A program made the position numbers and the translations under genes. From Sulfurimonas sp. (lineage in GTDB: Bacteria; Campylobacterota; Campylobacteria; Campylobacterales; Sulfurimonadaceae): a stretch of DNA of 64,000 nucleotides. The notes beneath the pieces are model-generated. The model had not been told where the DNA came from, made no database searches, and saw only the letters and a program-made list of their open reading frames with translations. This document shows positions 39,537 to 49,608 of the stretch, one piece after another (the stretch's first letter is position 1; each line of letters opens with the position of its first letter). The DNA is taken from assembly GCA_030949945.1 (NCBI GenBank), contig JAUZRZ010000062.1:1-64000 (forward strand), in the 5' to 3' direction.

Positions 39537-40252
39537 TGGAATATACAGTTTTTTTAGACATAATAGGAACAATTGCTTTTAGTTTAGCAGGGTATATTTT
39601 AGCTGCAAAAGCGAGATATGATATTTTAGGAATTTTAGTAGTCTCTTTTATTACTGCGTTTGGTGGGGGAGTTGTGAGAGATTTACTTACAAATAGAGTC
39701 CCCTTTATCTTTCATGAGACATATCCTATTAGTATTGTTTTAGTAACTGTTACTCTTGCATACTTGTTAAAACTTCATAAACATACTAAACTCACAGATA
39801 ATATAGTCTTTCATGTAAGCGATAGTATAGGTTTAAGTATGTTTGCATTTACAGGTGCTGTAGTTGGATTGGATGCAGATTTTAATCTGGCCGGTGTGGT
39901 CTTTTTGTCTTTTTTAACAGCAGTTGGTGGGGGAATTATCCGTGATATGATGATGAATAAAGTTCCCTTTGTCTTAACAAATGACTTTTATGGAACTATA
40001 GCTATTTTACTAGGGTTTTTAATCTGGATGATTGATAGCTTTTTTGTACTAAATACAATAGTGTCAGTACTACTACTTCTGTTTGGAACACTTATGCGTC
40101 TCTTAGCCATCAAGTACCAATGGAAACTTCCTAAGTTGAATATGCCCAGTACAGGTTTCTTGAAAGTTTCTCTTATAGCTGTAATCGATAGGAAGTCCAA
40201 ACTTTTGTGTTATCATCTCTCCCTCTTCATTAAAACAGAGATAATAAAGTAA
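39536..40252 (+). CDS. Trimeric intracellular cation (TRIC) channel family protein
   Basis: Seven hydrophobic segments with the duplicated signature of TRIC/UPF0126 (YadS-like) proteins: FSLAGYILAAKARYDILGILVVSFITAFGGGVVRDLL and FAFTGAVVGLDADFNLAGVVFLSFLTAVGGGIIRDMM. GGGxxRD is repeated in both halves. Start ATG 39536 overlaps the LsrK stop (TAATG). The family normally ends soon after YQWKLPKL (about residue 200). The extra 40 residues overlap the convergent thiF-like gene by 150 bases and look non-native, so an indel near 40140 probably hides the true stop. Confidence 0.82.
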   Translation: MEYTVFLDIIGTIAFSLAGYILAAKARYDILGILVVSFITAFGGGVVRDLLTNRVPFIFHETYPISIVLVTVTLAYLLKLHKHTKLTDNIVFHVSDSIGLSMFAFTGAVVGLDADFNLAGVVFLSFLTAVGGGIIRDMMMNKVPFVLTNDFYGTIAILLGFLIWMIDSFFVLNTIVSVLLLLFGTLMRLLAIKYQWKLPKLNMPSTGFLKVSLIAVIDRKSKLLCYHLSLFIKTEIIK

Positions 40253-40851
40253 ATCTTTTTTGACACTCATTCCAGCTAGAAAACGCAGGGCTAAATTTGC
40301 TTGTAGTGATGCTATATGCATAACGATGGGAGCAGCTATTCCTGCCGGTGTTTTTGTGACAATTTTAAAAGCATCATTAAAAGATGACTTATCTATAAAA
40401 CATACTTGACCATGAAAAGCTTCTACGCTTCCATATAACCAAGGCATATTAACTTTTTTTGCATATGTATTTATATCTCCACGTGTGGGAAGATTGTCAG
40501 TTGCATCTATGATTAAGTCCACTTCGATGTTCTTTTTACTCCAAGTTATAAAATCACACTCATGAGCGATAGCTTTAGCAAAGGGGCATTTTTTCTCTAT
40601 AATGTCAGCATTTATAACTGCCTTATTTTTCCCCTCATCACCCATAGTAAAAGCAATTTGACGGTGAATATTGTGCAGACTTACTTCATCAAAATCTATA
40701 ATATGTATCTCACCAATTCCACTAGAACCTAGTGCAAACGCAAGAGAAGAACCTAGTCCACCTGCACCTACAATCGCAATTTTTTTTGTTTGAAGGGATT
40801 TTTGTGTCTCTTCCCCCAAAGTTGTATCTGTCTATGAAAATAATCCATCAT
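40103..40851 (-). CDS. ThiF/MoeB/HesA-like adenylating enzyme, N terminus frameshifted
   Basis: E1-like enzymes adenylate the C terminus of a ThiS/MoaD-type sulfur carrier. The ATP site IAIVGAGGLGSSLAFALGSSGIGEIHIIDFDEVSLHNIHRQ is intact, with the catalytic-loop DATDNLPTR. The Cys-x-x-Cys zinc knuckles are not evident. The track starts at 40819; the true start is ATG 40851, giving MMDYFHRQIQLWG, the typical ThiF N terminus, with one extra G in the run near 40812-40816. That ATG overlaps the stop of the nitrilase-like gene (ATGA). The last 20 residues overlap the TRIC gene and may be wrong. Confidence 0.85.
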
Positions 40852-41646
40852 GATTTTGTCCTTTTATTTATTGCATCTCTAAAGCCCCAGGCACGACGTG
40901 CTTGAACAACCTCACTGTGTGTCATATCAACTATCATTAGTTCTTCTTTGTTTCCTAAGTGCGAGAGTATCTCTCCATGAGGTGAAGCTAGTACTGAGTC
41001 ACCATAAAATTTCCATGCAAACTCTTTATCTTGATACTCGCCAATTCTATTTGCTCGTAAAATATAGCAGTTACTTGATAAAAGCACGAATACTTATAAG
41101 AGCTTTCCATCTTTGGTAAGATTCAAAGGTTGCCACACTTGGAACTAAAATCGCATCTACTTTCTTCTCTTTGAGTGAGTGAAATATCTCATCAAAGTGT
41201 AGCTCAAAACCACTTATAACACCAAATTTAAAACCATCAATTTTAAATATCATGGGTGTTTGTATCGTTTGAATAGCATTTGAGAAAAATTTCTCTTCAT
41301 TCCAGTGACTATAGTTGATTAAAATTTGCTGTTGATAGTAAGATGTAGAGGAGGGTGCAAATTTTGCTACTGTTTTGTAAAGTTTATCTTTTTTTACAAT
41401 CACAAGAGGAGCAATAATTGTTATGCTGTATGTAGAGGAGAGCTCTTTTAGTATTTTAACCTGATGATTTCCCTGCTCTTTTATCATGCTAAGAGACATA
41501 TTTTGAAGTTCTTTAAAAAAAGGGTTTAAGACATACTCCCCTAAAAGTAGAACCTTTACACCTTTTTTATGTGCTATTCGGATGTTATTATAGAGTTTTG
41601 TAGAACTCATCCCTTGCGAGTTTAACTGAAGAACAGCTGCCTTCAT
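40848..41646 (-). CDS. Carbon-nitrogen hydrolase (nitrilase) family protein lacking the catalytic Cys, one frameshift
   Basis: ORFs 41071-41646 and 40848-41087 join near 41080 into about 265 residues. Family features: MKAAVLQLNSQG start, the Glu in LLGEYVLNPFF (about 37), Lys region NYSHWNEEKFF, and ILVPSVATFESYQRWKALISIRA then NCYILRANRIGE and SPHGEIL after the shift. At the catalytic elbow, where active members have C-Y-D/E-L-x-F-P-E, this protein has SGFELHFDE: the nucleophile Cys is Gly (codon GGT rather than TGT). It is either a non-catalytic member or a base error. It is in a run with xseB and metX. Confidence 0.8.
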
Positions 41647-41832
41647 TTAAGAGACTTTAATCTCTTGAATTTTTATTTTTGCATCTTGTAAAATTTTTTG
41701 TGCATCTTGAAGCTCTTTCATTCCACTTTCATAAGCTTTTACACTATTTTGAAGTGTGATTTCTGGACTCATTAATGTCTCAAGTGTTTTTTTTGCATTT
41801 GCAAGTTTTGTTTCAAAGTCTATTTTAGCCAT
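41647..41832 (-). CDS. xseB: Exodeoxyribonuclease VII small subunit
   Basis: A 61-residue helical protein matching XseB: DFETKLANAKKTLETLMSPEITLQNSVKAYESGMKELQDAQKIL. Several XseB copies bind each XseA large subunit. The start overlaps the metX stop by eight bases, and the nitrilase-like gene starts right after its stop. This ordering after metX is commonly seen in Campylobacterota (from general knowledge). Confidence 0.88.
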   Translation of the reverse strand: MAKIDFETKLANAKKTLETLMSPEITLQNSVKAYESGMKELQDAQKILQDAKIKIQEIKVS

Positions 41833-42931
41833 TGAGTATATCCTTTATATAAGTATCAAATTTATCAAGCTCTACAAGAAAAGCATCATGCCCATAGTCA
41901 CTATCTATGTCTATATATGCATGATTTGTATTGCCTACTGCTAAGAGTTCATCTGCTAACTCTTTCATCTCAAAATTTTTAAAAAGTACATCATTTTTAA
42001 AACTAATAAGATGCAGTTGTGTTGTTACTCTTTTGAGTGCTTCGCCTAGCGAGTCAAAGCCACGAGCAAGATCATAAATGTTTATAGCTTTTGTAATGTA
42101 GAGATAGGAAAGAGGGTCAAACCATTTAGTAAAGCTATAGCCGTTGTACTCTAGGTACGACTCTACTTGAAACTTTCCAAAAAGTTCATATAGACCATCT
42201 GTTAGGGCATATTCACGTCCAAACTTTTTTCGCATAGATTCGTGAGATAAAAAACTTATGTGTCCTGCCATACGACCAACTGCCATGCCTGATAAGCCCT
42301 GTTCTTTAATTATCTCAGGGTCATAATAGCCTTGTTTAAAGTCTGGGTCTTTGAGTATAGACTCTTGTGCTACTTTGTTAAACGCTATAGCCCAAGGCTG
42401 TGTTGCGTGTGTTGCTGCTAAAGAGATGATTTTGTTCGAGAAGTTTGGATAGTGTATAGCAAACTGCAGGGCCTGCATCCCACCCATGCTCCCACCAATA
42501 ATTGCCTCTACTCTATGAATATCAAGTCTATCAAATAAAATGCGTTGTGCTTTTACCATATCTTTAATGCTCACTACGGGAAACTTATATCGGTACTCTG
42601 TATGATGGGGATGTTGGGTACTCATGGGACCAGTTGAGCCAAAACAAGAACCAATTACATTGGAGCAGATAACAAAGTACTTATCTGTATCTATAGCTTT
42701 TTTACTTCCTATAAGTCCATCCCACCAGCCTGACTTGTTATCATCCTCATACATACCAGCAGCATGATGACTTCCAGTGAGGGCATGACAAATTACTATA
42801 ACATTACTCTTGTCTTCATTTAGAGTACCGTATGTTTCATAGGTAATATCATAAGGCTCTAAAATACGCCCACTCTCTAAGTAGAGTGGATTTGTAAAAT
42901 GTTCAGTATGTGTTTGTAGGTTTAACGACAA
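41825..42931 (-). CDS. metX: Homoserine O-acetyltransferase
   Basis: An intact 368-residue alpha/beta hydrolase of the MetX family. Motifs: ICHALTGSHHAAGMYE, NVIGSCFGSTGPMS, the nucleophile elbow IGGSMGGMQALQFA (Ser near 146), and the C-terminal DSDYGHDAFLVE with the catalytic His. It activates homoserine with acetyl-CoA for direct sulfhydrylation by MetY, whose gene lies 46 bases upstream. Some members use succinyl-CoA; the sequence alone does not exclude that. Confidence 0.93.
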   Translation of the reverse strand: MSLNLQTHTEHFTNPLYLESGRILEPYDITYETYGTLNEDKSNVIVICHALTGSHHAAGMYEDDNKSGWWDGLIGSKKAIDTDKYFVICSNVIGSCFGSTGPMSTQHPHHTEYRYKFPVVSIKDMVKAQRILFDRLDIHRVEAIIGGSMGGMQALQFAIHYPNFSNKIISLAATHATQPWAIAFNKVAQESILKDPDFKQGYYDPEIIKEQGLSGMAVGRMAGHISFLSHESMRKKFGREYALTDGLYELFGKFQVESYLEYNGYSFTKWFDPLSYLYITKAINIYDLARGFDSLGEALKRVTTQLHLISFKNDVLFKNFEMKELADELLAVGNTNHAYIDIDSDYGHDAFLVELDKFDTYIKDILNG

Positions 42932-42977
42932 GTGATAGTACTCCGTAAAATAATAGTGTTATTTTAGCACAAATGGC

Positions 42978-44253
42978 TTAAACCCAACTCTGTTCAAGTG
43001 CTTGTTTGAGGTCAGCTATAAGATCAGCAGTGCTTTCTAGTCCAGCTGATATACGGATCATTCCTGCTGGAACGCCACAAGCATTTAGCTCCTCTTGTGT
43101 TAGTTGTTGGTGTGTTGTAGAGGCTGGGTGAGTGATAATAGACTTTGAGTCACCAATGTTTACAACCAAAGAGTATAACTGTGTCGCATTAACAACTTTA
43201 GTGGCAATTTCAAGATTATCCACTTCAAAACTCAGTAACCCACTTGAAAGTCCATCTTTAAAATATTTTTGTGCATTTTTATAGTTACTATTTGATTTAA
43301 GCCCCGGATAGTTTACTTTTTTTACTAAAGGATGAGACTCTAAAAACTCTGCGATAGCTTGTGCATTTTTAGAATGCTCTTTCATTCTAAGAGATAAATG
43401 CTCAAGTCCTTGAATAAAAAGCCATGAGTTAAAAGGAGAACTTACAGCACCTATATCACGAAGGAGAGAGAGTCTTGCTCGAAGGGTAAAAGGAGGTAGA
43501 CCAACATCAACATAAACAAGTCCATGGTAAGAGGCATCAGGCTCGTTAAAGTGTGCATAGCGAGGATTCTCTTTTAGTTTTTCTAAAAGTCCTTTTCTTT
43601 CAACAAGTATCCCTCCAATAGCTAATCCCTGTCCTGTAGTATATTTACTAGCACTGTGCACGGTAATATCTGCTCCATACTCAAATGGACGGCATAAGAA
43701 TAGGTGTTGCAACGGTGTTGTCAACTACTGTTAAAACTCCATGTTTATTTGCTATTTTTGTGATGGCTTCTATGTCTGCTACATCAATACTAGGGTTTGT
43801 TAATGACTCGAAAAAAATAACCTTTGTTTTATCATCTATAAGTTTTTCAATACTATCTGGGTCTTGTACATCAAAATATCTAGACTCAATACCAAAACGT
43901 TTAAGAGTATGTCCTGTTTGGGTTAAACTTCCACCATACAACTGTTTAGCACAGACGATATTATCTCCTGCTTCAGCAGCATTTACAATTGCAAAAAATA
44001 TAGCACTCATCCCACTACTTGTAGCAATAGCAGCCTCTCCACCTTCTAGCTCTGCAAAACGTTTTTCAAATACATCTGTTGTAGGATTGTTAAGTCTCGT
44101 ATAAATATTACCAAGTTCTTTAAGTGCAAAAAGATTTGCAGCATGCTCTACATCACGAAACTCATAAGCCGTACTCATATAAATAGGAACAGCCATCGTT
44201 CTTTGTGTATCTTTTTCATATCCTGCATGTAGTGCTATTGTTTGTAAATCCAT
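42978..44253 (-). CDS. metY: O-acetylhomoserine aminocarboxypropyltransferase (sulfhydrylase), one frameshift
   Basis: ORFs 43681-44253 and 42978-43724 join near 43695 into about 425 residues. PLP enzyme that makes homocysteine from O-acetylhomoserine and sulfide. Motifs: LHAGYEKDTQRTMAVPIYMSTAYEF, GGEAAIATSSGMSAIFFAI, VDNTVATP, PLP Lys in HSASKYTTGQGLAIGG (about 200), and SIITHPASTTHQQL. Use of sulfide for methionine fits a sulfur-metabolising organism. AGGAAAAC precedes ATG 44253. It forms a unit with metX. Confidence 0.94.
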
Positions 44254-44264
44254 TTTGTTTTCCT

Positions 44265-44706
44265 TTAAGTATTGAGTATTTCATCTTTTGTAGTTTGTAA
44301 AAATTCTAAGATATTCTCTTGATAGGCGATAGTATCAGCATCATGAGAGAGTAAGACAAGGGGTTTTAATGCTTTTATATCTATTTTTTTTTGCATATCT
44401 TGGAACAATTTTGAGCTCCTTTAAGATACTTTGAACAAGCGAGTCAATATCTAAACGATTCTCTTTGGCTTTTTGGATGAGTTCTTTTGTAGAAATCATT
44501 AAAAGGTCAGATCTCTCTTCATCTCCATTATATATGTTCATTCCTATATCTTTGACAACTATATAACTCTCAACTGGTGGCTTTTCATTTGCAACAATAA
44601 GCAGTGCAAAAATTTTAGCACGAAATTCTAAAGAGCCATGATGATGCACAAAAAACTCACGAAAAGCACTAAAAAAATGATGTTTAAGTCGAAATCCAAG
44701 TCGCAT
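44265..44706 (-). CDS. Conserved hypothetical, one frameshift
   Basis: About 147 residues after joining ORF 44341-44706 to a second frame: the A run near 44390 hides KIDIKALKPLVLLSHDADTIAYQENILEFLQTTKDEILNT, ending TAA 44267-44265. The N-terminal part (LGFRLKHHFFSAFREFFVHHHGSLEFRAKIFALLIVANE) is basic then helical. No signal peptide and no family that I recognise. It sits 11 bases upstream of metY in the same direction and diverges from yebC. Confidence 0.7.
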
Positions 44707-44783
44707 AGTTATTCCTTAATCATTATTATACAATGAAACGCTATAATTGCACAATAAATTGAAGTCGAAAATAAGGAATTTTT

Positions 44784-45494
44784 ATGGGTAGAGCGTTTGA
44801 GTATAGAAAAGCATCAAAATTAAAAAGATGGGGGGCTATGTCAAAGCTGTTCCCTAAACTTGGTAAAGTTATCACTATGGCTGCAAAAGAGGGTGGTGGT
44901 GATCCTGATATGAACCCGAAACTTCGTACTGCAATACTTAATGCTAAGGCTGAAAATATGCCTAAAGATAACATAGATGCAGCTATTAAACGAGCTACTG
45001 CAAAAGACCTCAAAGATATGAGCGAGGTAAACTTTGAAGGTAAAGCATCACATGGTGTTTTGATTTTTATAGAGTGTGCTACTGATAATAATACTCGTAC
45101 AGTTGCTAATGTAAAAAATATTCTCACAAAAAATGGTGCTGAGATGCTAAATAAAGGCTCATTAGAGTTTATGTTTTCTCGTAAAGCACTTTTTGAGTTT
45201 GATTTAAAAGAGGGAATGGACATTGAAGAGTTAGAATTAGAACTCATAGATGCTGGTCTTGAAGAGATTGAAGAAGAGGGAGGGGAGTGCTTAGTGACAG
45301 CTGATTATACAAGTTTTGGTACACTTAATACAGCTCTTGAAGCAATGGGAATTGAGATTAAAAAAGCAACATTAGAGCGTATTGCAAATACGCCTATTGA
45401 AATTAATGAAGAGCAACAAGTTGAGATTGATAAAATCTTAGAACGCCTAGAAGATGATGAAGATGTACAAAAAATATATACAAATCTAGCATAA
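44784..45494 (+). CDS. yebC: YebC/PmpR family regulator
   Basis: An intact 236-residue protein matching YebC/PmpR/TACO1 over its length: [63 protein letters not shown], and [20 protein letters not shown]. These are three-domain proteins reported as transcriptional regulators or as translation factors for proline-rich stretches. A weak AAGGAA precedes ATG. yigZ follows after a short gap on the same strand. Confidence 0.94.
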   Translation: MGRAFEYRKASKLKRWGAMSKLFPKLGKVITMAAKEGGGDPDMNPKLRTAILNAKAENMPKDNIDAAIKRATAKDLKDMSEVNFEGKASHGVLIFIECATDNNTRTVANVKNILTKNGAEMLNKGSLEFMFSRKALFEFDLKEGMDIEELELELIDAGLEEIEEEGGECLVTADYTSFGTLNTALEAMGIEIKKATLERIANTPIEINEEQQVEIDKILERLEDDEDVQKIYTNLA

Positions 45495-45501
45495 CTCTTT
45501 G

Positions 45502-46080
45502 ATGAAATATGTAAAAGATATTTCAAACAATATACTTGAAGTCAAGCAGTCAAAATTTATTGCTTGGCTTACTCCTTATTCTAGCTATAAAACCACCTTA
45601 GAAAAATTAAAAAAAGAACACCCAAAAGCAAGACATTTTGTTAGCGCATATAGATATATTAATGAATTTGAGCAGATAGTAGAACACTCTAGTGATGATG
45701 GTGAGCCAAAAGGCACTTCAGGAAAACCATCACTTATGGTACTTCAAGGACAAGAACTTATTAATTGTGCTGTAATAATAGTACGCTATTTTGGTGGCAT
45801 TAAGCTAGGTACTGGTGGATTAGTTCGTGCATATAGTGAAGCAGTTAATTTAGTTGTAGCTAAAGCTGATAAGCAGGAGTATAAAAAAGAGGTATCTATT
45901 AAAATTGAGATAGGATATAGTGATATACGTTTTGTTGAGTATGAGTGTTCGGTTTTAGGGATTGTGATTTTAGAAAAAAGTTTTGATATAAAAAATGTTT
46001 ATACTCTAAAAACTGACCATATAACAATGGAGCAGTTTTTAGAAAAAATACAAAGAGTAGTTAAAATTATAGAAGTTTAA
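45502..46080 (+). CDS. yigZ: YigZ/IMPACT family protein
   Basis: 192 residues from ATG 45502 (the track's TTG 45499 adds one Met). Characteristic IMPACT N-terminal domain: QSKFIAWLTPY, ARHFVSAYR, SSDDGEPKGTSGKPSLMVLQGQELINCAVIIVRYFGGIKLGTGGLVRAYSEAV. A smaller C-terminal domain follows. The biochemical role is unclear. It overlaps the convergent mshG stop by four bases. Confidence 0.9.
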   Translation: MKYVKDISNNILEVKQSKFIAWLTPYSSYKTTLEKLKKEHPKARHFVSAYRYINEFEQIVEHSSDDGEPKGTSGKPSLMVLQGQELINCAVIIVRYFGGIKLGTGGLVRAYSEAVNLVVAKADKQEYKKEVSIKIEIGYSDIRFVEYECSVLGIVILEKSFDIKNVYTLKTDHITMEQFLEKIQRVVKIIEV

Positions 46081-47322
46081 CGTCCTTGAACTGCATTTCC
46101 CATATCCCACATAGGTAAGAATATACCAAGTGCTAGTAAAATAACCATAGCTGCAATAAAGAAAAGCATAATAGGCTCTATAGCTTCACTTAATCCATCA
46201 ATAATAGCATCAAAACGCATTTTATAATACTCTGCAACTTTTTGAATCATAGCATCGAGTGTACCACTATCTTCACCTGCACGAACCATTTGTAAAATCA
46301 TATTCTCAAAAAGTTCTGTCTCTGCAAGACCTTTATTAAGTGTTCCCCCTTTTTCAACAGTAAATCTCACAGAAAGGAGTTTTTCTTTAAGAGGAAGATT
46401 ATCAATCATTTCAATAGCTGTATCGAGTGCTTCAGCAATAGGGATACCTGCACGAATTAGCTCAGAAAAGACAAGTGTAAATCTACTAAGTGTAGAGAAT
46501 TTAATAATATTTTTCATAATGATTAAACGCAGTAAAACTTGATGCCATCCAAATTTAAATTTTCTATTATTATTTATCATGTATTTAAATGCAACAATAA
46601 AGAGTACAATACCTGCAACAACATAAGGACCATAATTCACTAATAAATCAGAAAGTGTTAAGAGTATGATAGTAGGTAGGGGTAAATTTGCTCCAAGTTG
46701 TTCAAAAATATCTTTAAATTGGGGTACAACATAGCTAAGAAGGACACTAAAAGCTACTGCCATAGCTATCATTACATTTCGTGGATATGCCATTGCTTTT
46801 TTAAACTTAATGATATTGGCTCGAATCTCTTCTAAGCATATCAGCAAGAGCATAAAGTGACTCATCAAGATTACCTGTTTTTTCACCGAGTTGAACCATT
46901 GCGATAGTTAAGTTACCAAGTTCATATCGAAAATTTTCCATTGATGCAGAGAGTGCATGCCCCGCATTAATATCATCTGCTAGTTTTGTAAAAACAGTTT
47001 TGAAGGCTTTATCATCAGTTGCTTCTGCAATTTCTCTTAGAGAATCATGGATAGAAATACCAGCATTTGTCATAACAGCTAACTGCCTGATAGCAGATAT
47101 TAGCCCATCTTGTTTAATTTTTTTCTTACTAAAGTTTTTAAGAAGATCAGCTTTAAATCGCTTAAATTGTTCTTCTAGTGGTTCTGTATCCTCTACCACT
47201 TTAATGATAATTCCATTAAATTTTAATTTAGCAATACTATTTGCTTCTTTTTTATTTTCAGCATAAAATCCAAACTGCTCTTTTTTACCCTTAGTTAATA
47301 CTGTTGCTGTAAAATACATCAT
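46077..47322 (-). CDS. mshG: Type II secretion/pilus inner-membrane platform protein (MshG/CtsF, GspF family), one frameshift
   Basis: ORFs 46807-47322 and 46077-46886 join near 46830 into about 415 residues with two GspF repeats: FSKKKIKQDGLISAIRQLAVMTNAGISIHDSL ... LGEKTGNLDESLYALADML and LSRFTLVFSELIRAGIPIAEALDTAI ... VRAGEDSGTLDAMIQKVAEYY. Three TM helices lie after each repeat region (MIAMAVAFSVLLSYVVP, PYVVAGIVLFIVAFKYM, IMLFFIAAMVILLALGIFL). It anchors the assembly ATPase. ATG 47322 overlaps the mshE stop. This corresponds to MshG in MSHA loci and CtsF in Campylobacter transformation. Confidence 0.9.
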
Positions 47323-49057
47323 CCTTTAGCCACCTTTAATATTTCTTCAATACTTGTTATTCCATCTAATGCTTTTTGAATACCATTTGCAAAAATATCA
47401 ATAAAACCATCTTTTTTTGCTTGTTCTAAGCATTGCATCTTTACCTGCACCTTTAGCAATAAGAGTGGAGAGTTCATCTGTGATAGTCAGTACTTCACAA
47501 ATCATCTCTCTACCCATATAACCACTATCATTGCACTCTTTACAACCACTGCCTTTAAAAAACCTAGAACCTTCAGCAAAAACTCCATCTAGTTCTTCTA
47601 AAACACTTGAAGAGAGAACATCTTCTGTTTTGCAATGGACACATATTTTTCGTACAAGTCGCTGTGCTTGAATCGCTACAAGAGCACCAGAAATCAAATA
47701 ATGCTCAATTCCCATATCCGCCATACGAGGAATGGCAGAGATAGAATCATTTGTGTGGAGTGTAGAGATTACCATATGCCCAGTTAAGGCTGCTTTGATA
47801 GCAATTTCAAGTGTTTCTTGGTCTCGTATCTCTCCAATCATAATTTTATCAGGATCTTGACGAAGAATAGAACGCAAGGCATCTGCAAAGGAGAGACCTA
47901 CTTTAGCATTTACTTGTACTTGTTGGATGAGATTCATTCTATACTCAACAGGGTCTTCAACTGTAATAACCTTATCCTCAACATTTCTAAGCTCATTAAG
48001 AGCACCATACAGCGTTGTTGTTTTACCAGAACCAGTTGGACCGGTGACAAGAATAATACCATAAGGAGCACTAAGACCTTTGAGTAGTTTTTGATAACTG
48101 ACAGAATCCATACCTGCATCTTCAAGACGTACAAGTGCTTTTTCCTTGTCTAGTACACGCATAACTATGGACTCACCATAAAGAATTGGTAGTGTTGAGA
48201 TACGAAAATCAAACTCTCTATTACCAACTGTAGTTGAAAAACGACCATCTTGAGGTTTTCTTTTTTCTGCAATGTCTAAGTTTGCTAAAAGTTTTAACCT
48301 AGATGCGAGAGGAGGGTAAATTTCTTTTTCAAAGATAAATGTTTCAACTAGTTTACCATCTATACGAGAACGGACAACACAGTTCTTTTGAGTTGGTTCT
48401 ATATGTATATCACTTCCACGACTATTAATACATGTTTTTAATACCACATCAATAAGTAGTAAAATTGAGGAAGCCTCTTGTTGCTCTTCTGCTGTACTAA
48501 TAGAGTTTAGTTCATCTTTTATCTTTTTGACTAAGTCTTTTACACTATCTTTTAATGCAATTTTATGCAAGTAAGAGCTAATCTGTTTTTTTGTACTCAG
48601 GGCAATTTTAACAATTTTTTTTTGGAAAAATTCTTTGAACAGACTCCTCGGCTTCTATATCTAAGGGGTCATTAAATGCGATAGTAACACTCATATCATC
48701 TTGGTAGACAGGAATTATATTATGCTTTTGAAGTTGGGCTAAAGGTACCTTAGCCATTAAGTGATAGTCCATATCTACTGAATCTAAATCAATAAAAGAC
48801 ATCTCTAGTTCATCAGCTAATTTCTCAAGAACTACTTTTTCATGTATGTAATCATAGTTTTCAATAATGGAAAGATTATAAACACCATCACGTACTTTTT
48901 GGACAATAAACCTAACAAGTCTATCCATGGTCATAAAGCCAGAGAGAGTAATATCGCGAAGGATTAAGTTTTCATCGATACCTTTTGCTAAAAGTCTATC
49001 AACTTGCCCTTTCATGATAGAGCCTTCTGATAGTAAGTCTGTTGTAATTCTATCCAC
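47319..49057 (-). CDS. mshE: Pilus/type II secretion assembly ATPase (MshE/CtsE, GspE family), two frameshifts
   Basis: Pieces 48608-49057, 47398-48570 and a C-terminal tail in a third frame (GFIDIFANGIQKALDGITSIEEILKVAKG, TGA 47321-47319) give about 578 residues. N-terminal MshEN-type domain, then RGSDIHIEP, Walker A GPTGSGKTTTLY (about 345), Asp box VEDPVEYRM, Walker B KIMIGEIRDQETLEIA and STLHTND. A CVHC...CKEC zinc motif follows, as in GspE/PilB. It powers pseudopilus extension. Shifts lie near 48600 in a T/A run and near 47405. It is translationally coupled to mshG by ATGA. Confidence 0.92.
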
Positions 49058-49065
49058 AGTGTCTC

Positions 49066-49608
49066 CTACCAGTAAACATGGCGTTTTATAGTTATTGTAT
49101 CATAAAATTCTTCTATAACAATTTTACTTAGTCTGTTCTCACGAACAAGATAGAGCTTGTAAGTTAATTTTTTATCATGTGGGTCTTCAAATAGATAAAA
49201 TACTCTTGGTTTGTGTTTACCTATTTTTGCATAAAGGTCAAACACACGAGAGAGAACATAGTCTGTTGTAGGTAAAGTGAACTCAGAGAGGTCATAATTA
49301 TCTACGAGTGCATGGTACAAAAGTTTCTTTTGCATTAAAATAACAGAAAAGTAAGCTGAATTGGCACGAGCCTCTTTGGAAAATTTTAGTACTGCTGTGG
49401 GAACAGCTAGTCTATCGATATAGTCAGAGTTTAAACATGAAAAAGCATAAAGTGATACAAACTCTTCATCACGTTTATTTTTTTTAAAATTATCAAATCC
49501 AATTTGACAAACTTCTTCATACTTACTGTTTTGATAAAGATTAAACATATTTTGTTTTATGTTGGCATAAAGGTTAAGTGCTAGCAAAAGAGTTAATAAG
49601 AGCTTCAT
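49066..49608 (-). CDS. Secreted hypothetical protein within the MSHA cluster, 180 aa
   Basis: Signal peptide MKLLLTLLLALNLYA, then a helical region with a TPR-like feel (NLYQNSKYEEVCQIGFDNFKKNKRDEEFVSLYAFSCLN) and a beta-rich tail (KLTYKLYLVRENRLSKIVIEEFYDTITIKRHVYW). The start overlaps the mshN stop by four bases. It has no counterpart in the classical Vibrio MSHA operon but occupies the position of CtsX between CtsP-like and CtsE genes in Campylobacter jejuni. Whether it is homologous to CtsX cannot be judged here. A periplasmic pilus accessory is likely from context. Confidence 0.7.
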   Translation of the reverse strand: MKLLLTLLLALNLYANIKQNMFNLYQNSKYEEVCQIGFDNFKKNKRDEEFVSLYAFSCLNSDYIDRLAVPTAVLKFSKEARANSAYFSVILMQKKLLYHALVDNYDLSEFTLPTTDYVLSRVFDLYAKIGKHKPRVFYLFEDPHDKKLTYKLYLVRENRLSKIVIEEFYDTITIKRHVYW

